A program made the position numbers and the translations under genes. Of a stretch of 8,670 bases of DNA, positions 1-7,096 are shown piece after piece. The first letter of the stretch is position 1. Every line of letters starts with the position of its first letter. The stretch is from positions 1-8,670 of the forward strand of contig QKDF01000001.1 of NCBI GenBank assembly GCA_003245395.1, in the 5' to 3' direction. Below the pieces are notes generated by a model. That model had not been told where the DNA came from, did no database searches, and worked only from the letters and a program-made list of their open reading frames with translations. The DNA is from Clostridia bacterium. Its GTDB lineage: Bacteria > Bacillota > Clostridia > Oscillospirales > Oscillospiraceae.

Positions 1-1
1 G

Positions 2-1486
2 GAACGGAACGGGGAAGTTACAGAAGTGGACCCGGAAGATGTGGAAGTGGGGGAAATCATCGTCATCAAGCCCGGAGAGCGTGTTCCGCTGGACGGTCTG
101 GTGGAAGACGGCGTTTCCACTTTGGATACCGCCGCATTGACGGGAGAATCCGCCCCCCGGGACGTGGCTGCCGGAGACACCATTCTCAGCGGCTGCGTGA
201 ACCAACGCGGCGTTCTGCGGGTGCGGGTAACGAAAATCAGCGAGGACTCCACCGTCTCCCGCATTCTGGAAATGGTGGAAAACGCCAGTGAAAAAAAGTC
301 CCGCAGCGAACAGTTCATCACCCGTTTTGCCAGGTATTATACCCCCTGCGTGGTGTTGGCCGCCGTGGCGCTGGCTGTGCTGCCGCCCCTGTTTTTGGGC
401 GGCTGGGGCAGCTGGTTCCACCGGGCGCTGATCTTCCTGGTGGTTTCCTGTCCCTGCGCGCTGGTGATCTCCGTCCCGCTGAGCTTCTTCGGCGGCATCG
501 GCGGGGCCTCCCGATGCGGCATTCTGGTCAAAGGCAGCAACTATCTGGAAGCTTTGGCCTCTGCAGAAACCGTGGTATTTGACAAAACCGGCACGCTGAC
601 GGAGGGAACCTTCTCTGTTACCGCCGTCCATCCTGAGGAACCATATTCACAGGAGACCCTCCTGGAGTGGGCCGCTCTTGCGGAAAGCTGGTCCGATCAT
701 CCCATCTCCAAATCTTTGCGGGCCGCATGCAAAACAGAGCTAAGTCCTGCCCGTGTCACGGACACAGAGGAGATCTCCGGCCACGGCGTCCGTGCCAAGG
801 TGGACGGACACGCCATCTGCGTCGGCAACAGCCGCCTGATGGAACGGGAAAACGTGACCTATCTTCCTTGTGAGCTGCCCGGTACCATTGTCCATGTCAC
901 GGTAGACGGATTTTACGCCGGTCACATTGTCATCTCCGACCGGCCCAAGGCAGATGCGGCGGCAGCCATCGCCGCCCTGAAAGCCAGCGGCGTGAAAAAA
1001 ACCGTCATGCTCACCGGAGACAGTCGGGACGTGGCGGCGGCTGTGGCGGCCGAGCTGGGCGTGGATGCGTTCCGTGCGGAGCTTCTGCCCGCCGACAAGG
1101 TAGAGCAGACGGAGGCCTTGCTGAAGCAAACGCAGGGCAAGCTGGTCTTTGTGGGTGACGGCATCAACGATGCCCCGGTCCTGACCCGGGCGGACGTGGG
1201 TATTGCCATGGGCGCACTGGGCGCGGATGCGGCCATCGAGGCGGCGGACATTGTATTGATGGACGACAAGCCCTCCAAAATCGCCGTGGCCGTCCGGATC
1301 TCCCGCAAGACCATGACAATTGTGCGTCAAAACATCGTCTTCGCCCTGGGCGTAAAGGGTCTGGTGCTGGTGCTGGGCGCAATGGGCATGGCGAACATGT
1401 GGGAAGCCGTATTTGCTGACGTAGGTGTGGCATTTCTGGCGATCCTCAACGCCACCCGGGCTCTGCGGGTAAAGGATCTTCAATAA
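2..1486 (+). CDS. Heavy-metal P1B-type ATPase (Zn/Cd/Pb exporter), 5' truncated by window edge
   Basis: Couples ATP hydrolysis to export of a soft divalent metal across the cytoplasmic membrane. The reading frame is open from base 2, so the start, metal-binding N-terminus and first membrane helices lie upstream; an in-frame GTG at 26 is internal. Visible in order: end of the actuator domain with TGES (140-151), a membrane pair carrying the CPC metal-site motif (449-457), the phosphorylated Asp in DKTGT (from 581), the nucleotide-binding HP dipeptide (698-703), MLTGDS, the hinge motif GDGINDAP (1154-1177), and two final helices with a Lys in GVKGL and an Asp in FADVG. CPC plus that Lys/Asp pair is the established P1B-2 (ZntA/CadA) signature and argues against a Cu-specific pump. 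About 495 residues are seen of a usual 610-720. The class is sure; the exact metal is inferred from the family. Confidence 0.95.
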   Translation, partial: ERNGEVTEVDPEDVEVGEIIVIKPGERVPLDGLVEDGVSTLDTAALTGESAPRDVAAGDTILSGCVNQRGVLRVRVTKISEDSTVSRILEMVENASEKKSRSEQFITRFARYYTPCVVLAAVALAVLPPLFLGGWGSWFHRALIFLVVSCPCALVISVPLSFFGGIGGASRCGILVKGSNYLEALASAETVVFDKTGTLTEGTFSVTAVHPEEPYSQETLLEWAALAESWSDHPISKSLRAACKTELSPARVTDTEEISGHGVRAKVDGHAICVGNSRLMERENVTYLPCELPGTIVHVTVDGFYAGHIVISDRPKADAAAAIAALKASGVKKTVMLTGDSRDVAAAVAAELGVDAFRAELLPADKVEQTEALLKQTQGKLVFVGDGINDAPVLTRADVGIAMGALGADAAIEAADIVLMDDKPSKIAVAVRISRKTMTIVRQNIVFALGVKGLVLVLGAMGMANMWEAVFADVGVAFLAILNATRALRVKDLQ

Positions 1487-1493
1487 CATAAAC

Positions 1494-1533
1494 AAAAAAA
1501 TTCCGCGGGAGCGATGCTTCCGCGGAACTTTTT
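1494..1533. terminator. Bidirectional intrinsic terminator between convergent genes
   Basis: A 12-bp stem (1501-1512 with 1516-1527, one G-T wobble) closes on a 3-nt loop. It is flanked by seven A on the left (1494-1500) and five T on the right (1529-1533), so it reads as a hairpin plus U-tract in both directions. It lies 8 bp after the metal ATPase stop and its right-hand T run overlaps the histidine kinase stop codon, so it ends both transcripts. Confidence 0.9.
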
Positions 1534-2755
1534 ATGCTTTTTTCGCCAAAGGCACCGACAGGGTAAACCGTGTGGATTCCGTATCGCTTTCCGCCTTCAG
1601 CGTCCCCTTGTGCTCCACGGCAATGGCGGTGGCTATGGGGAGGCCCAGGCCAAAGCCGGACTTTTCTCCACGGGAAGCATCCGCCCGGTAAAATCGCTCG
1701 AACAGGTGGCGCAGCTGTTCAGGGGGAATGAGTTCGCCCTTGTTGGCCACTTGCAGTCGGGCATAACGCTCCGTTTTCTGTAATGACAGAGCCACCGGTT
1801 CGTTGGAAGCCCCATATTTAATAGCGTTGTCCAGCAGAACCGAAACCGCCTGACGAAGCTTGTCCGCATCGCCCATTACCTGAATGTCGGGGCAGATCGT
1901 ATATTCCAGCGGCTTCCCGGCTTCAAAGGCCACGGGCTCGAACAGCAGTGCGCAGTCCGTGGCTATGTCCGACAGGCTCACAACGGAAAAAACGGATGTG
2001 CGCACCATATTGTCCGCCCGGGCCAGGGTCAGCATCTCCTCCACCAGAGACTTCATCACGGTGGCCTCGGAGTGGATGTTGTCTGCCCAGCGTGCGGGAC
2101 GGGAGTCCATAGACACAGATCCCATCAACTCCGCGTTGGACAAAATCACAGTCAACGGCGTCTTAAGCTCATGGGAGGCATCGGAGAGGAACTGATGCTG
2201 CTGCTCCCACGCCTTTTCCACCGGACGGGTCACCCACCATGCCAGCAAAATGGAAACACCCAGCAGTACCACCAGAGCCGCCGCTCCTATCTGAAGCGCA
2301 GCAGCCATCATACCGCGCATGGACGCCTGTTCCATAGACATGTCTACAAAGGCAATTTTTTGAAAAAATCCATTGTTCATCCGCAGATAGCGTAGATTAT
2401 ATTCCGCAATGGTGCCCCGATCCGATTTTTGCTCCAGGCATTTTGACAAAATTTCCTGAAGCAGCTCCGTATCCTGCAGGTCCGAATAGGTGCCTCCGGT
2501 CACATAGGCCGTACTCCCATTCCAAAGCTCCACGGTGAAAAAGGGGAGCTGGACTTGGCTTCCGCCGATCATGACGCCGCCCTGTGTCTGCCCGACCCGC
2601 GGGTCGTTCGTGATCACCCGGGACAAAAGTTCCTCGCTGCTGCGCTGGATATTGCGCTGAGCAGAGAAGAACAGCGCCGCAAACATGGCCAGCAGCACGG
2701 CCGTTACCAGCAGCATGCACACAGCCACCAGCTTCAGGCGCAGTTTTTTAATCAT
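1532..2755 (-). CDS. Sensor histidine kinase of a two-component system
   Basis: A 407-residue membrane kinase that should autophosphorylate on His and pass phosphate to the regulator encoded just upstream. Membrane segments at about 10-31 and 151-175 enclose an extracytoplasmic sensor region of about 120 residues that I do not recognise. The HisKA motif SHELKTP gives phospho-acceptor His195. The ATPase domain shows the N-box LLDNAIKYG (307-315), a G1 region with Asn (VANKG) rather than the textbook DxG, the F-box FERFYR (352-357) and the G2 box GFGLGL (367-372). TM2 runs almost directly into HisKA with about 20 residues between, so no HAMP domain is apparent. The start ATG follows GAGGAG with 9-nt spacing; that site overlaps the end of the regulator gene (6-bp gap), indicating one transcript. 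Kinase identity is firm; the signal is unknown. Confidence 0.95.
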   Translation of the reverse strand: MIKKLRLKLVAVCMLLVTAVLLAMFAALFFSAQRNIQRSSEELLSRVITNDPRVGQTQGGVMIGGSQVQLPFFTVELWNGSTAYVTGGTYSDLQDTELLQEILSKCLEQKSDRGTIAEYNLRYLRMNNGFFQKIAFVDMSMEQASMRGMMAAALQIGAAALVVLLGVSILLAWWVTRPVEKAWEQQHQFLSDASHELKTPLTVILSNAELMGSVSMDSRPARWADNIHSEATVMKSLVEEMLTLARADNMVRTSVFSVVSLSDIATDCALLFEPVAFEAGKPLEYTICPDIQVMGDADKLRQAVSVLLDNAIKYGASNEPVALSLQKTERYARLQVANKGELIPPEQLRHLFERFYRADASRGEKSGFGLGLPIATAIAVEHKGTLKAESDTESTRFTLSVPLAKKA

Positions 2756-2761
2756 GGGCGA

Positions 2762-3439
2762 TTACTCCTCCGGCTCCAGACAGTATCCAACCATTCGAAT
2801 GGTCTTGATTTTTGCGCCTGAGCGGAGATACTCCAGCTTTTTGCGCAGGAAGGAGATATATACCTCCACATTGTTATCCTCCGCTTCGGACTCATAGCCC
2901 CAGACCTTAAGCAGCAGTTTTTCCTTGGGAATGACCAGCTTCTGATTGAGCATCAGAAGTTCCATCATGTCGAATTCCTTCCGGCTCAGGCGTACGGAAC
3001 GATCGCTGCAGGAGAGATTGAACGTGGTCTGCTCCAACTGAAGATCACCGCAGGTGAGCCGATCCGTCTCCCGCAGCTCGGGTGTCCGGCGGCACAGGGC
3101 GCGTACACACGCCAGCAGCTCTTTGGGCTCAAATGGCTTGGTGAGATAGTAGTCCGCGCCGCTGTCCAGGCCCTGTACCTTGTCAGTGACCTCAGAACGG
3201 GCGGTGAGCATCAGCACCGGTGTGGTATTTCCCTCGGCCCGCAGACGCCGCAGCACGTCAAATCCATTGAGCTTGGGCAGCATCACATCCAGAATGATCA
3301 CATCGTAAATGGCGGAGAGCGCGTTGTCCAGGCCGGACTCACCGTCGTGGCTGACGTCGGCCAGGTATCCCTGCATCTCCAGAAGATCCTGCAGCGTCGC
3401 CGCCAGGCGGACCTCATCCTCTACCACAAGAACCCGCAT
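2762..3439 (-). CDS. OmpR/PhoB-family response regulator
   Basis: A 225-residue DNA-binding regulator, probably phosphorylated by the adjacent kinase. The receiver domain (about 1-115) has the acidic pocket E7-D8, phospho-acceptor D51 in ILDVMLP, T79 and K101 in LTKPF. The C-terminal winged helix (about 128-222) carries LSRKEFDMMELL, a putative recognition helix around DNNVEVYISFLRKKLEYL, and the terminal hairpin TIRMVGYCL. A longer reading from GTG at 3448 is possible but unlikely: that GTG is part of the AGGAGGTG ribosome binding site, which sits 6 nt ahead of the ATG at 3439. It is the first gene of a two-gene unit with the kinase. OmpR-type proteins bind tandem direct repeats with about 11-bp period; one such repeat lies before the ABC operon (8206-8223). 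Confidence 0.95.
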   Translation of the reverse strand: MRVLVVEDEVRLAATLQDLLEMQGYLADVSHDGESGLDNALSAIYDVIILDVMLPKLNGFDVLRRLRAEGNTTPVLMLTARSEVTDKVQGLDSGADYYLTKPFEPKELLACVRALCRRTPELRETDRLTCGDLQLEQTTFNLSCSDRSVRLSRKEFDMMELLMLNQKLVIPKEKLLLKVWGYESEAEDNNVEVYISFLRKKLEYLRSGAKIKTIRMVGYCLEPEE

Positions 3440-3445
3440 TGGGGT

Positions 3446-3453
3446 CACCTCCT
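3446..3453 (-). promoter_or_regulatory. Shine-Dalgarno that fixes the response regulator start
   Basis: On the minus strand this reads AGGAGGTG, a near-perfect anti-16S match. A 6-nt spacer leads to ATG at 3439. An upstream in-frame GTG (3448-3446) is contained in the motif itself, so it cannot be the initiation codon served by it. Confidence 0.85.
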
Positions 3454-3480
3454 ATTTGTTTAATGTTTCAGCTTCGCTGT

Positions 3481-3510
3481 AAAAAAAGGGGAACCGGACC
3501 CCGGTTCCCC
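3481..3510 (-). terminator. Intrinsic terminator (end of ABC operon; possible attenuator of the regulator genes)
   Basis: Read on the minus strand, a perfect 10-bp G+C-rich stem (3510-3501 with 3497-3488, 3-nt loop) is followed by seven T (3487-3481). It lies 182 bp after the DUF4340 stop, so it can end the ABC operon. It also lies between the best regulator promoter (3617-3645) and the regulator start (3439), so transcripts from that promoter must pass it. The plus strand has no T tract after the hairpin. Confidence 0.85.
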
Positions 3511-3539
3511 TTATGATACCACAGAGCATCATACGCCAT

Positions 3540-3553
3540 GCGGCGCGCGCCGC
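3540..3553. repeat. Perfect 14-bp G+C palindrome
   Basis: GCGGCGCGCGCCGC is its own reverse complement. It lies in the putative regulator leader, 30 bp before the terminator stem in the transcribed (minus) direction. It has no T tract, so it is not itself a terminator. It could form a leader hairpin or a protein site; no role is known. Confidence 0.6.
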
Positions 3554-3609
3554 GGCTGAAAACCGGGTGCCTGTCGTTTTGAATCGGCATGAAGGGCTTT
3601 TTGCCGTCC

Positions 3610-3627
3610 TGCGGTTATTATACCGCA
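3610..3627. repeat. Inverted repeat overlapping a -10 box (possible operator)
   Basis: TGCGGT and ACCGCA form 6-bp arms (3610-3615 and 3622-3627) around a 6-bp A+T core that includes most of the minus-strand TATAAT. Symmetry over the -10 suits a repressor or autoregulatory site. The arms are short and could be chance. Confidence 0.35.
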
Positions 3628-3645
3628 AATTCGGCAATATGAAAA
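3617..3645 (-). promoter_or_regulatory. Predicted promoter for the response regulator/kinase genes
   Basis: On the minus strand TTTTCA (3645-3640, four of six to TTGACA) is separated by exactly 17 bp from a perfect TATAAT (3622-3617). Transcription would start near 3610, giving a leader of about 170 nt before the regulator ATG. It is the only consensus-like promoter I found in the 252-bp gap; a TTTACA near 3486-3481 has no adequate -10. Confidence 0.6.
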
Positions 3646-3691
3646 GTCCTCTGTCTGTGCAAACGCTCGCCGGTGCAGCGGGCAGGCGCGA

Positions 3692-4753
3692 TCAGGCGCT
3701 CAGGCCCTTTGCCGCCACGGAAAGGATCGTGCTCAGACTGTCGGCAGAAATGCTGTAGACGGTCGTATCGTCATTGATGCGGGCGTAATAGCTTTTCCCA
3801 TCTGTCGTCTTGCCGCCCAGGACCAGCGTCAGCGTACCCTCCGTCCCGGCATCGGTGGTGTGCTGAACTGTCACCGTGGCATTGGGGGAGTCAAAACCGC
3901 AGACGGAAACCGCTTTCTCGCTGGGCTTATAATCCACGCAAGACGTCAGGGAGAGACCCTGGATCTCACTGAGCAGCGTTTTAACGGTATCATCGTCGGT
4001 CACATCCTTCCCGGCGCTGGTCCAGGTGGTGGTAACCGTGCTCTGATCCGAGGAAGAAGCACTGGATGCAGAACCGGAAGCGGAACCGCTGGCGGACGAG
4101 CTTGCATTCGCCGTCTGATGGGTGGGCGTCAGCACAGTGGATACCGCACCGGATACGGAGATCTGTCCAAGATTCTGATCCGTCAGGGTGGGAAGCGTCG
4201 GCAGCTGCATCATGTCATAAATTCCCTTGGAAATCTCACTGTGCAGTGTATCGGAGATGACATATACCGGGGTTTCATTCCCGTTCATCAGCATGTAGTA
4301 GCTGCTGCCGTCGGTTGTCGCATTGCCCAGTGCAAAAGTGGTCTGGGTCCCGTCCTGCGCGGTGGCGGTCAGCGTGGCAGCAGGTGTTGTCAGCCCATAG
4401 GCATCCAGCGTATCGCCCTGCGTAATCGTCTGCTGGGGCTTCATATTGTTGATGGTATTAATAATGGATTCCATGTCCGTCTGTTTCAACGGGAAATCTT
4501 CGTCATTGGTCCAATACCAGTTTCCATCCGTATCGGTTGCAAAGGACAGCGTGGCAGTCCCATTGTTGTACGTGATGGCGGTATAGACCGTCCCGTTGTC
4601 AGTCAGCTGGCCGGAGGTGGCGGCCGCCTGAGCTTCCTCCTGTGTCTTTTTTTCCTTGCGGTCGTTCACGATCCGCACGGTCGCCAAAATGGCAATCAGT
4701 ACAAGAAGAAGTATAATCAGGATTTTGAACGTCCGTTTTTGCTTTGCATTCAT
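3692..4753 (-). CDS. DUF4340-type membrane-anchored protein, last gene of the ABC operon
   Basis: A 353-residue protein with one N-terminal membrane helix (about 9-28) flanked by basic residues and no lipobox, so most of it should face outside the membrane. The exterior part is Thr/Ser/Asp-rich. It holds two similar modules, about 75-174 and 243-344, both ending in a TTDGxSYY stretch followed by a VYxIS strand. A low-complexity Ser/Ala/Gly linker (about 217-237) lies between them. This layout and its place after an ABC ATPase, permease and GldG-like gene match the DUF4340 family, whose molecular role is not established. The start ATG is 15 bp after the GldG-like stop and is preceded by AGAGGAG. 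I infer an extracytoplasmic accessory part of the ABC complex. There is no enzymatic motif. Confidence 0.85.
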   Translation of the reverse strand: MNAKQKRTFKILIILLLVLIAILATVRIVNDRKEKKTQEEAQAAATSGQLTDNGTVYTAITYNNGTATLSFATDTDGNWYWTNDEDFPLKQTDMESIINTINNMKPQQTITQGDTLDAYGLTTPAATLTATAQDGTQTTFALGNATTDGSSYYMLMNGNETPVYVISDTLHSEISKGIYDMMQLPTLPTLTDQNLGQISVSGAVSTVLTPTHQTANASSSASGSASGSASSASSSDQSTVTTTWTSAGKDVTDDDTVKTLLSEIQGLSLTSCVDYKPSEKAVSVCGFDSPNATVTVQHTTDAGTEGTLTLVLGGKTTDGKSYYARINDDTTVYSISADSLSTILSVAAKGLSA

Positions 4754-4768
4754 GCCAGTTCTCCTCTT

Positions 4769-6217
4769 TTACAGCCTGCGCCGGCGAACCCAGCGGACAA
4801 ATCCGGCAGCCAGTACAGCCATCGGGATCACAAAGACAAACAGAATTCCCCACAGCCCGCCGGTGGTAACAGTGTTATATTCCTCGCTCAGACTGACCGG
4901 AGAAATGCTGATAGAGGAAATATCCTTGAAGCCCACGGTGGCCGATTCAACAAACAGGTCGTTGTTCTCCACATTGGAAAAGCTGCTTGTAATCTGGGAA
5001 TTAATAAGAGAGGTCGCACCATAAGCCGTGAAGGGGGCAGTGGTGTTGTCGTCGATTTTTTCCGTAGCCACAGCGCCCACCACATAAGTTCCTGCCGTTC
5101 TGTGGTCCTCATCCACCACGGCAATGCCGTTGGCAGAAGTGGACAGGAAGGGACTGACGGTGATGGTGGTCCGGGTGGGAGTTCCCACCGTCATGCCGCG
5201 GGAGGCATAGAACAGCAGTGTGGCATCGCTGGTGATAGAAGACGCGGCATCCACGGAGTTGTCCACCACGGGGAAGAACAAATAGGGGTTGTTCTGATAG
5301 TACCGCTGGGTATCCGCGATCATGCCGGAGACGACATTCAGGCCGTAATCCGCGCAGAGCTTTTCAAAATTGGGCAGAGAAAGATCCTTCGCCGCCATGC
5401 AGTAGACCACCTGTCCGCCGCCGGCCAGATAAGTTTCGAGCATGGTCAGTTCATCGTTGGCCAGATCCTTGGACGGGTCGTTGATGACCAGCAGATCGCA
5501 GTCCTTGGGGATTCCGCCGTCGGTGAGCAGATTCACTGTGTCAACAGACATGTGCACCTTACTCAAACGGGACTCCACGTCCATAGGCATGGCCGTTTCA
5601 TCATGACCGGTGGTCTCATATGCCTTACGGGTGGAATCGGTCAGCACTCCGTCAATGGCGGAGGTCAGCAGTCCCTCGGCGTCGAAGCTGGTCTCGGTGT
5701 ACTGCTGGGAGGTCAGATAGGCCATCTGGTCATATCCAATAATATCACTGATGTTGATGGTCTCCTGACGGCCGGTATCCTTACTGGAAACCACAATGGT
5801 ATTTGAGTCCGCATTATAGGTAGTCAGCGCGGAGGGGTAGACCGTCGGATTGATATAGTCCAAGGTCAGATGCTTGGAAAGCGATACGTATTTATCCAAA
5901 AACCGCACAATGCGGGAATCCACTGAGCTTTTGTCCGCCAGAACGTGGATTTCCACATCCTTGTCAATGTTGCTCAGATAGTCCTTGGAGGTCTGGGTGA
6001 TGTTATAGATCTTGGAATCCGTCAGATCGATCTGCATCTTGGATGCGGGCAGCTGCCCGATAATCAAATTAAATACCAGAACGGCTACCACCGCCAGGGC
6101 CACAAGCCCCGCGGAATAGGCGCCCTTGCGGGAAGAATGACGGGAGAGCAGCTCCTTGACGCTTTTACCGGCAGGAGAGGTCTCCTTTTCCGTCTCTTTT
6201 TTCTCAAACAAACGCAT
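4769..6217 (-). CDS. GldG-like ABC transporter auxiliary protein
   Basis: A 482-residue protein with a charged cytoplasmic N-terminus (1-33), a membrane helix (about 34-54), a long extracytoplasmic domain (about 60-450), a second helix (about 454-474) and a short Arg-rich cytoplasmic tail (VRRRRL). The stretch after TM1, DLTDSKIYNIT, then a strand-rich segment (DVEIHVLADK), is typical of the GldG/ABC_transp_aux family. DLLVINDPSKDLANDE and LETYLAGGGQVVYC (about 241-273) resemble the family's GATase-like fold without an evident catalytic Cys/His pair. In gliding Bacteroidetes, GldG works with ATPase GldA and permease GldF; the same order holds here. A strong GGAGGTG site lies in the 12-bp gap after the permease stop. 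The family call is good; the function is inferred, and gliding itself is not implied. Confidence 0.85.
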   Translation of the reverse strand: MRLFEKKETEKETSPAGKSVKELLSRHSSRKGAYSAGLVALAVVAVLVFNLIIGQLPASKMQIDLTDSKIYNITQTSKDYLSNIDKDVEIHVLADKSSVDSRIVRFLDKYVSLSKHLTLDYINPTVYPSALTTYNADSNTIVVSSKDTGRQETINISDIIGYDQMAYLTSQQYTETSFDAEGLLTSAIDGVLTDSTRKAYETTGHDETAMPMDVESRLSKVHMSVDTVNLLTDGGIPKDCDLLVINDPSKDLANDELTMLETYLAGGGQVVYCMAAKDLSLPNFEKLCADYGLNVVSGMIADTQRYYQNNPYLFFPVVDNSVDAASSITSDATLLFYASRGMTVGTPTRTTITVSPFLSTSANGIAVVDEDHRTAGTYVVGAVATEKIDDNTTAPFTAYGATSLINSQITSSFSNVENNDLFVESATVGFKDISSISISPVSLSEEYNTVTTGGLWGILFVFVIPMAVLAAGFVRWVRRRRL

Positions 6218-6229
6218 CAGGGCACCTCC

Positions 6230-7096
6230 TCAGTTCCAACGCCGCTTCTGAATTACCTGAACAGTCAGGAAAGTCAGAAGAGCGATCAAAGACAAATACA
6301 GCAGCGCCCCCGAGATGTCAAACACATGGTCGGTGGCAAAGGCATCAAACGCCGACAGAAGAGAAAACTTCTTCAGGGTATTGGGCAGAAGATTCTCAAA
6401 AGTGGCAGAGTTGTGCAGGTAAAACCCCAGGGTGGCAATCACACCCGCTGCCAGCGCACCGGTCGTGATCTTCCAGTTGTTCGACAAGGCGTTGAGCAGA
6501 AAGCAGATCAAAACCAGCACCACCAGCACTCCAGCCAGAGACCCGGAGGCATTGGAAGGCAAAAATCCAACCAGTCCATCCCACAGGTGAAGCATCAGAA
6601 GGATGCAGAACGTCCCCACCGCGGCGATGATCTGGCTCTCCGTCAGAGCAGAAATCAACTCGCCCACTGCAATTTCAACAGCACCCAGCAGGAAATATGC
6701 CAGCAGAGCGGCATAATCTGCCCGCAGATGGGCAGTTCCGTTCATTTTGATAATCAGAGGACACAGGCAGGCGATCAGCACCGGCAAGGCCAGGATCGTC
6801 AGCATGGCAAAATATTTTCCCAGCACCACAGAGGTAACCGAGGTGGGCGCCGTGAGCAGCAGTTGATCCGTTTTCGTATGCCGCTCTTCGGCCAGGGAAC
6901 GCATGGTCAGAACGGGGATCATCACCAAAAAGACGATCATGGAGCTGTTGAGTGCGTAAGAGATGTATGTGTATCCGCGGAACAGGTTAAAGGCCATGAA
7001 ATAGATGCCGATAAACACGGTCAGAGCGGCCACGAAAATCCATCCGATCATGGAATTGAAGTATGCATTCACTTCGCGCTTATAGATGGCTTTCAT
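6230..7096 (-). CDS. ABC-2 type permease (GldF-like)
   Basis: A 288-residue integral membrane protein with at least six hydrophobic helices (about 15-37, 50-66, 96-117, 127-149, 156-176, 185-203, 211-228, 260-282; the exact count is uncertain). The cytoplasmic loop PVLTMRSLAEERHTKTDQLL followed by LTAP (about 61-84) is the characteristic ABC-2 segment that couples to the ATPase. The length fits GldF-like permeases, which pair with a separate ATPase. Its ATG overlaps the ATPase stop in the ATGA arrangement (4 bp), which implies translational coupling. It likely forms the membrane channel with the GldA-like ATPase and the GldG-like protein. The substrate is unknown. Confidence 0.92.
   Translation of the reverse strand: MKAIYKREVNAYFNSMIGWIFVAALTVFIGIYFMAFNLFRGYTYISYALNSSMIVFLVMIPVLTMRSLAEERHTKTDQLLLTAPTSVTSVVLGKYFAMLTILALPVLIACLCPLIIKMNGTAHLRADYAALLAYFLLGAVEIAVGELISALTESQIIAAVGTFCILLMLHLWDGLVGFLPSNASGSLAGVLVVLVLICFLLNALSNNWKITTGALAAGVIATLGFYLHNSATFENLLPNTLKKFSLLSAFDAFATDHVFDISGALLYLSLIALLTFLTVQVIQKRRWN

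Noticed and set aside
740..1495. Minus-strand frame of 251 codons opposite the metal ATPase
   Set aside because: It is antisense to conserved P-type ATPase motifs and would cross the bidirectional terminator. It has no ribosome binding site I could support.
3449..3486. Promoter directly before the regulator (TTTACA at 3486-3481)
   Set aside because: No acceptable -10 at 16-18 bp; the best hexamers match at most three of six and need a 15-bp spacer. Still possible if an alternative factor is used.
3860..5806. Open plus-strand frame of 648 codons opposite the DUF4340 and GldG-like genes
   Set aside because: It is antisense to two genes with clear family features, good ribosome binding sites and operon spacing. 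Its translation is Gly/His/Arg-rich with no domain, as expected of a frame mirrored from G+C-rich coding DNA.
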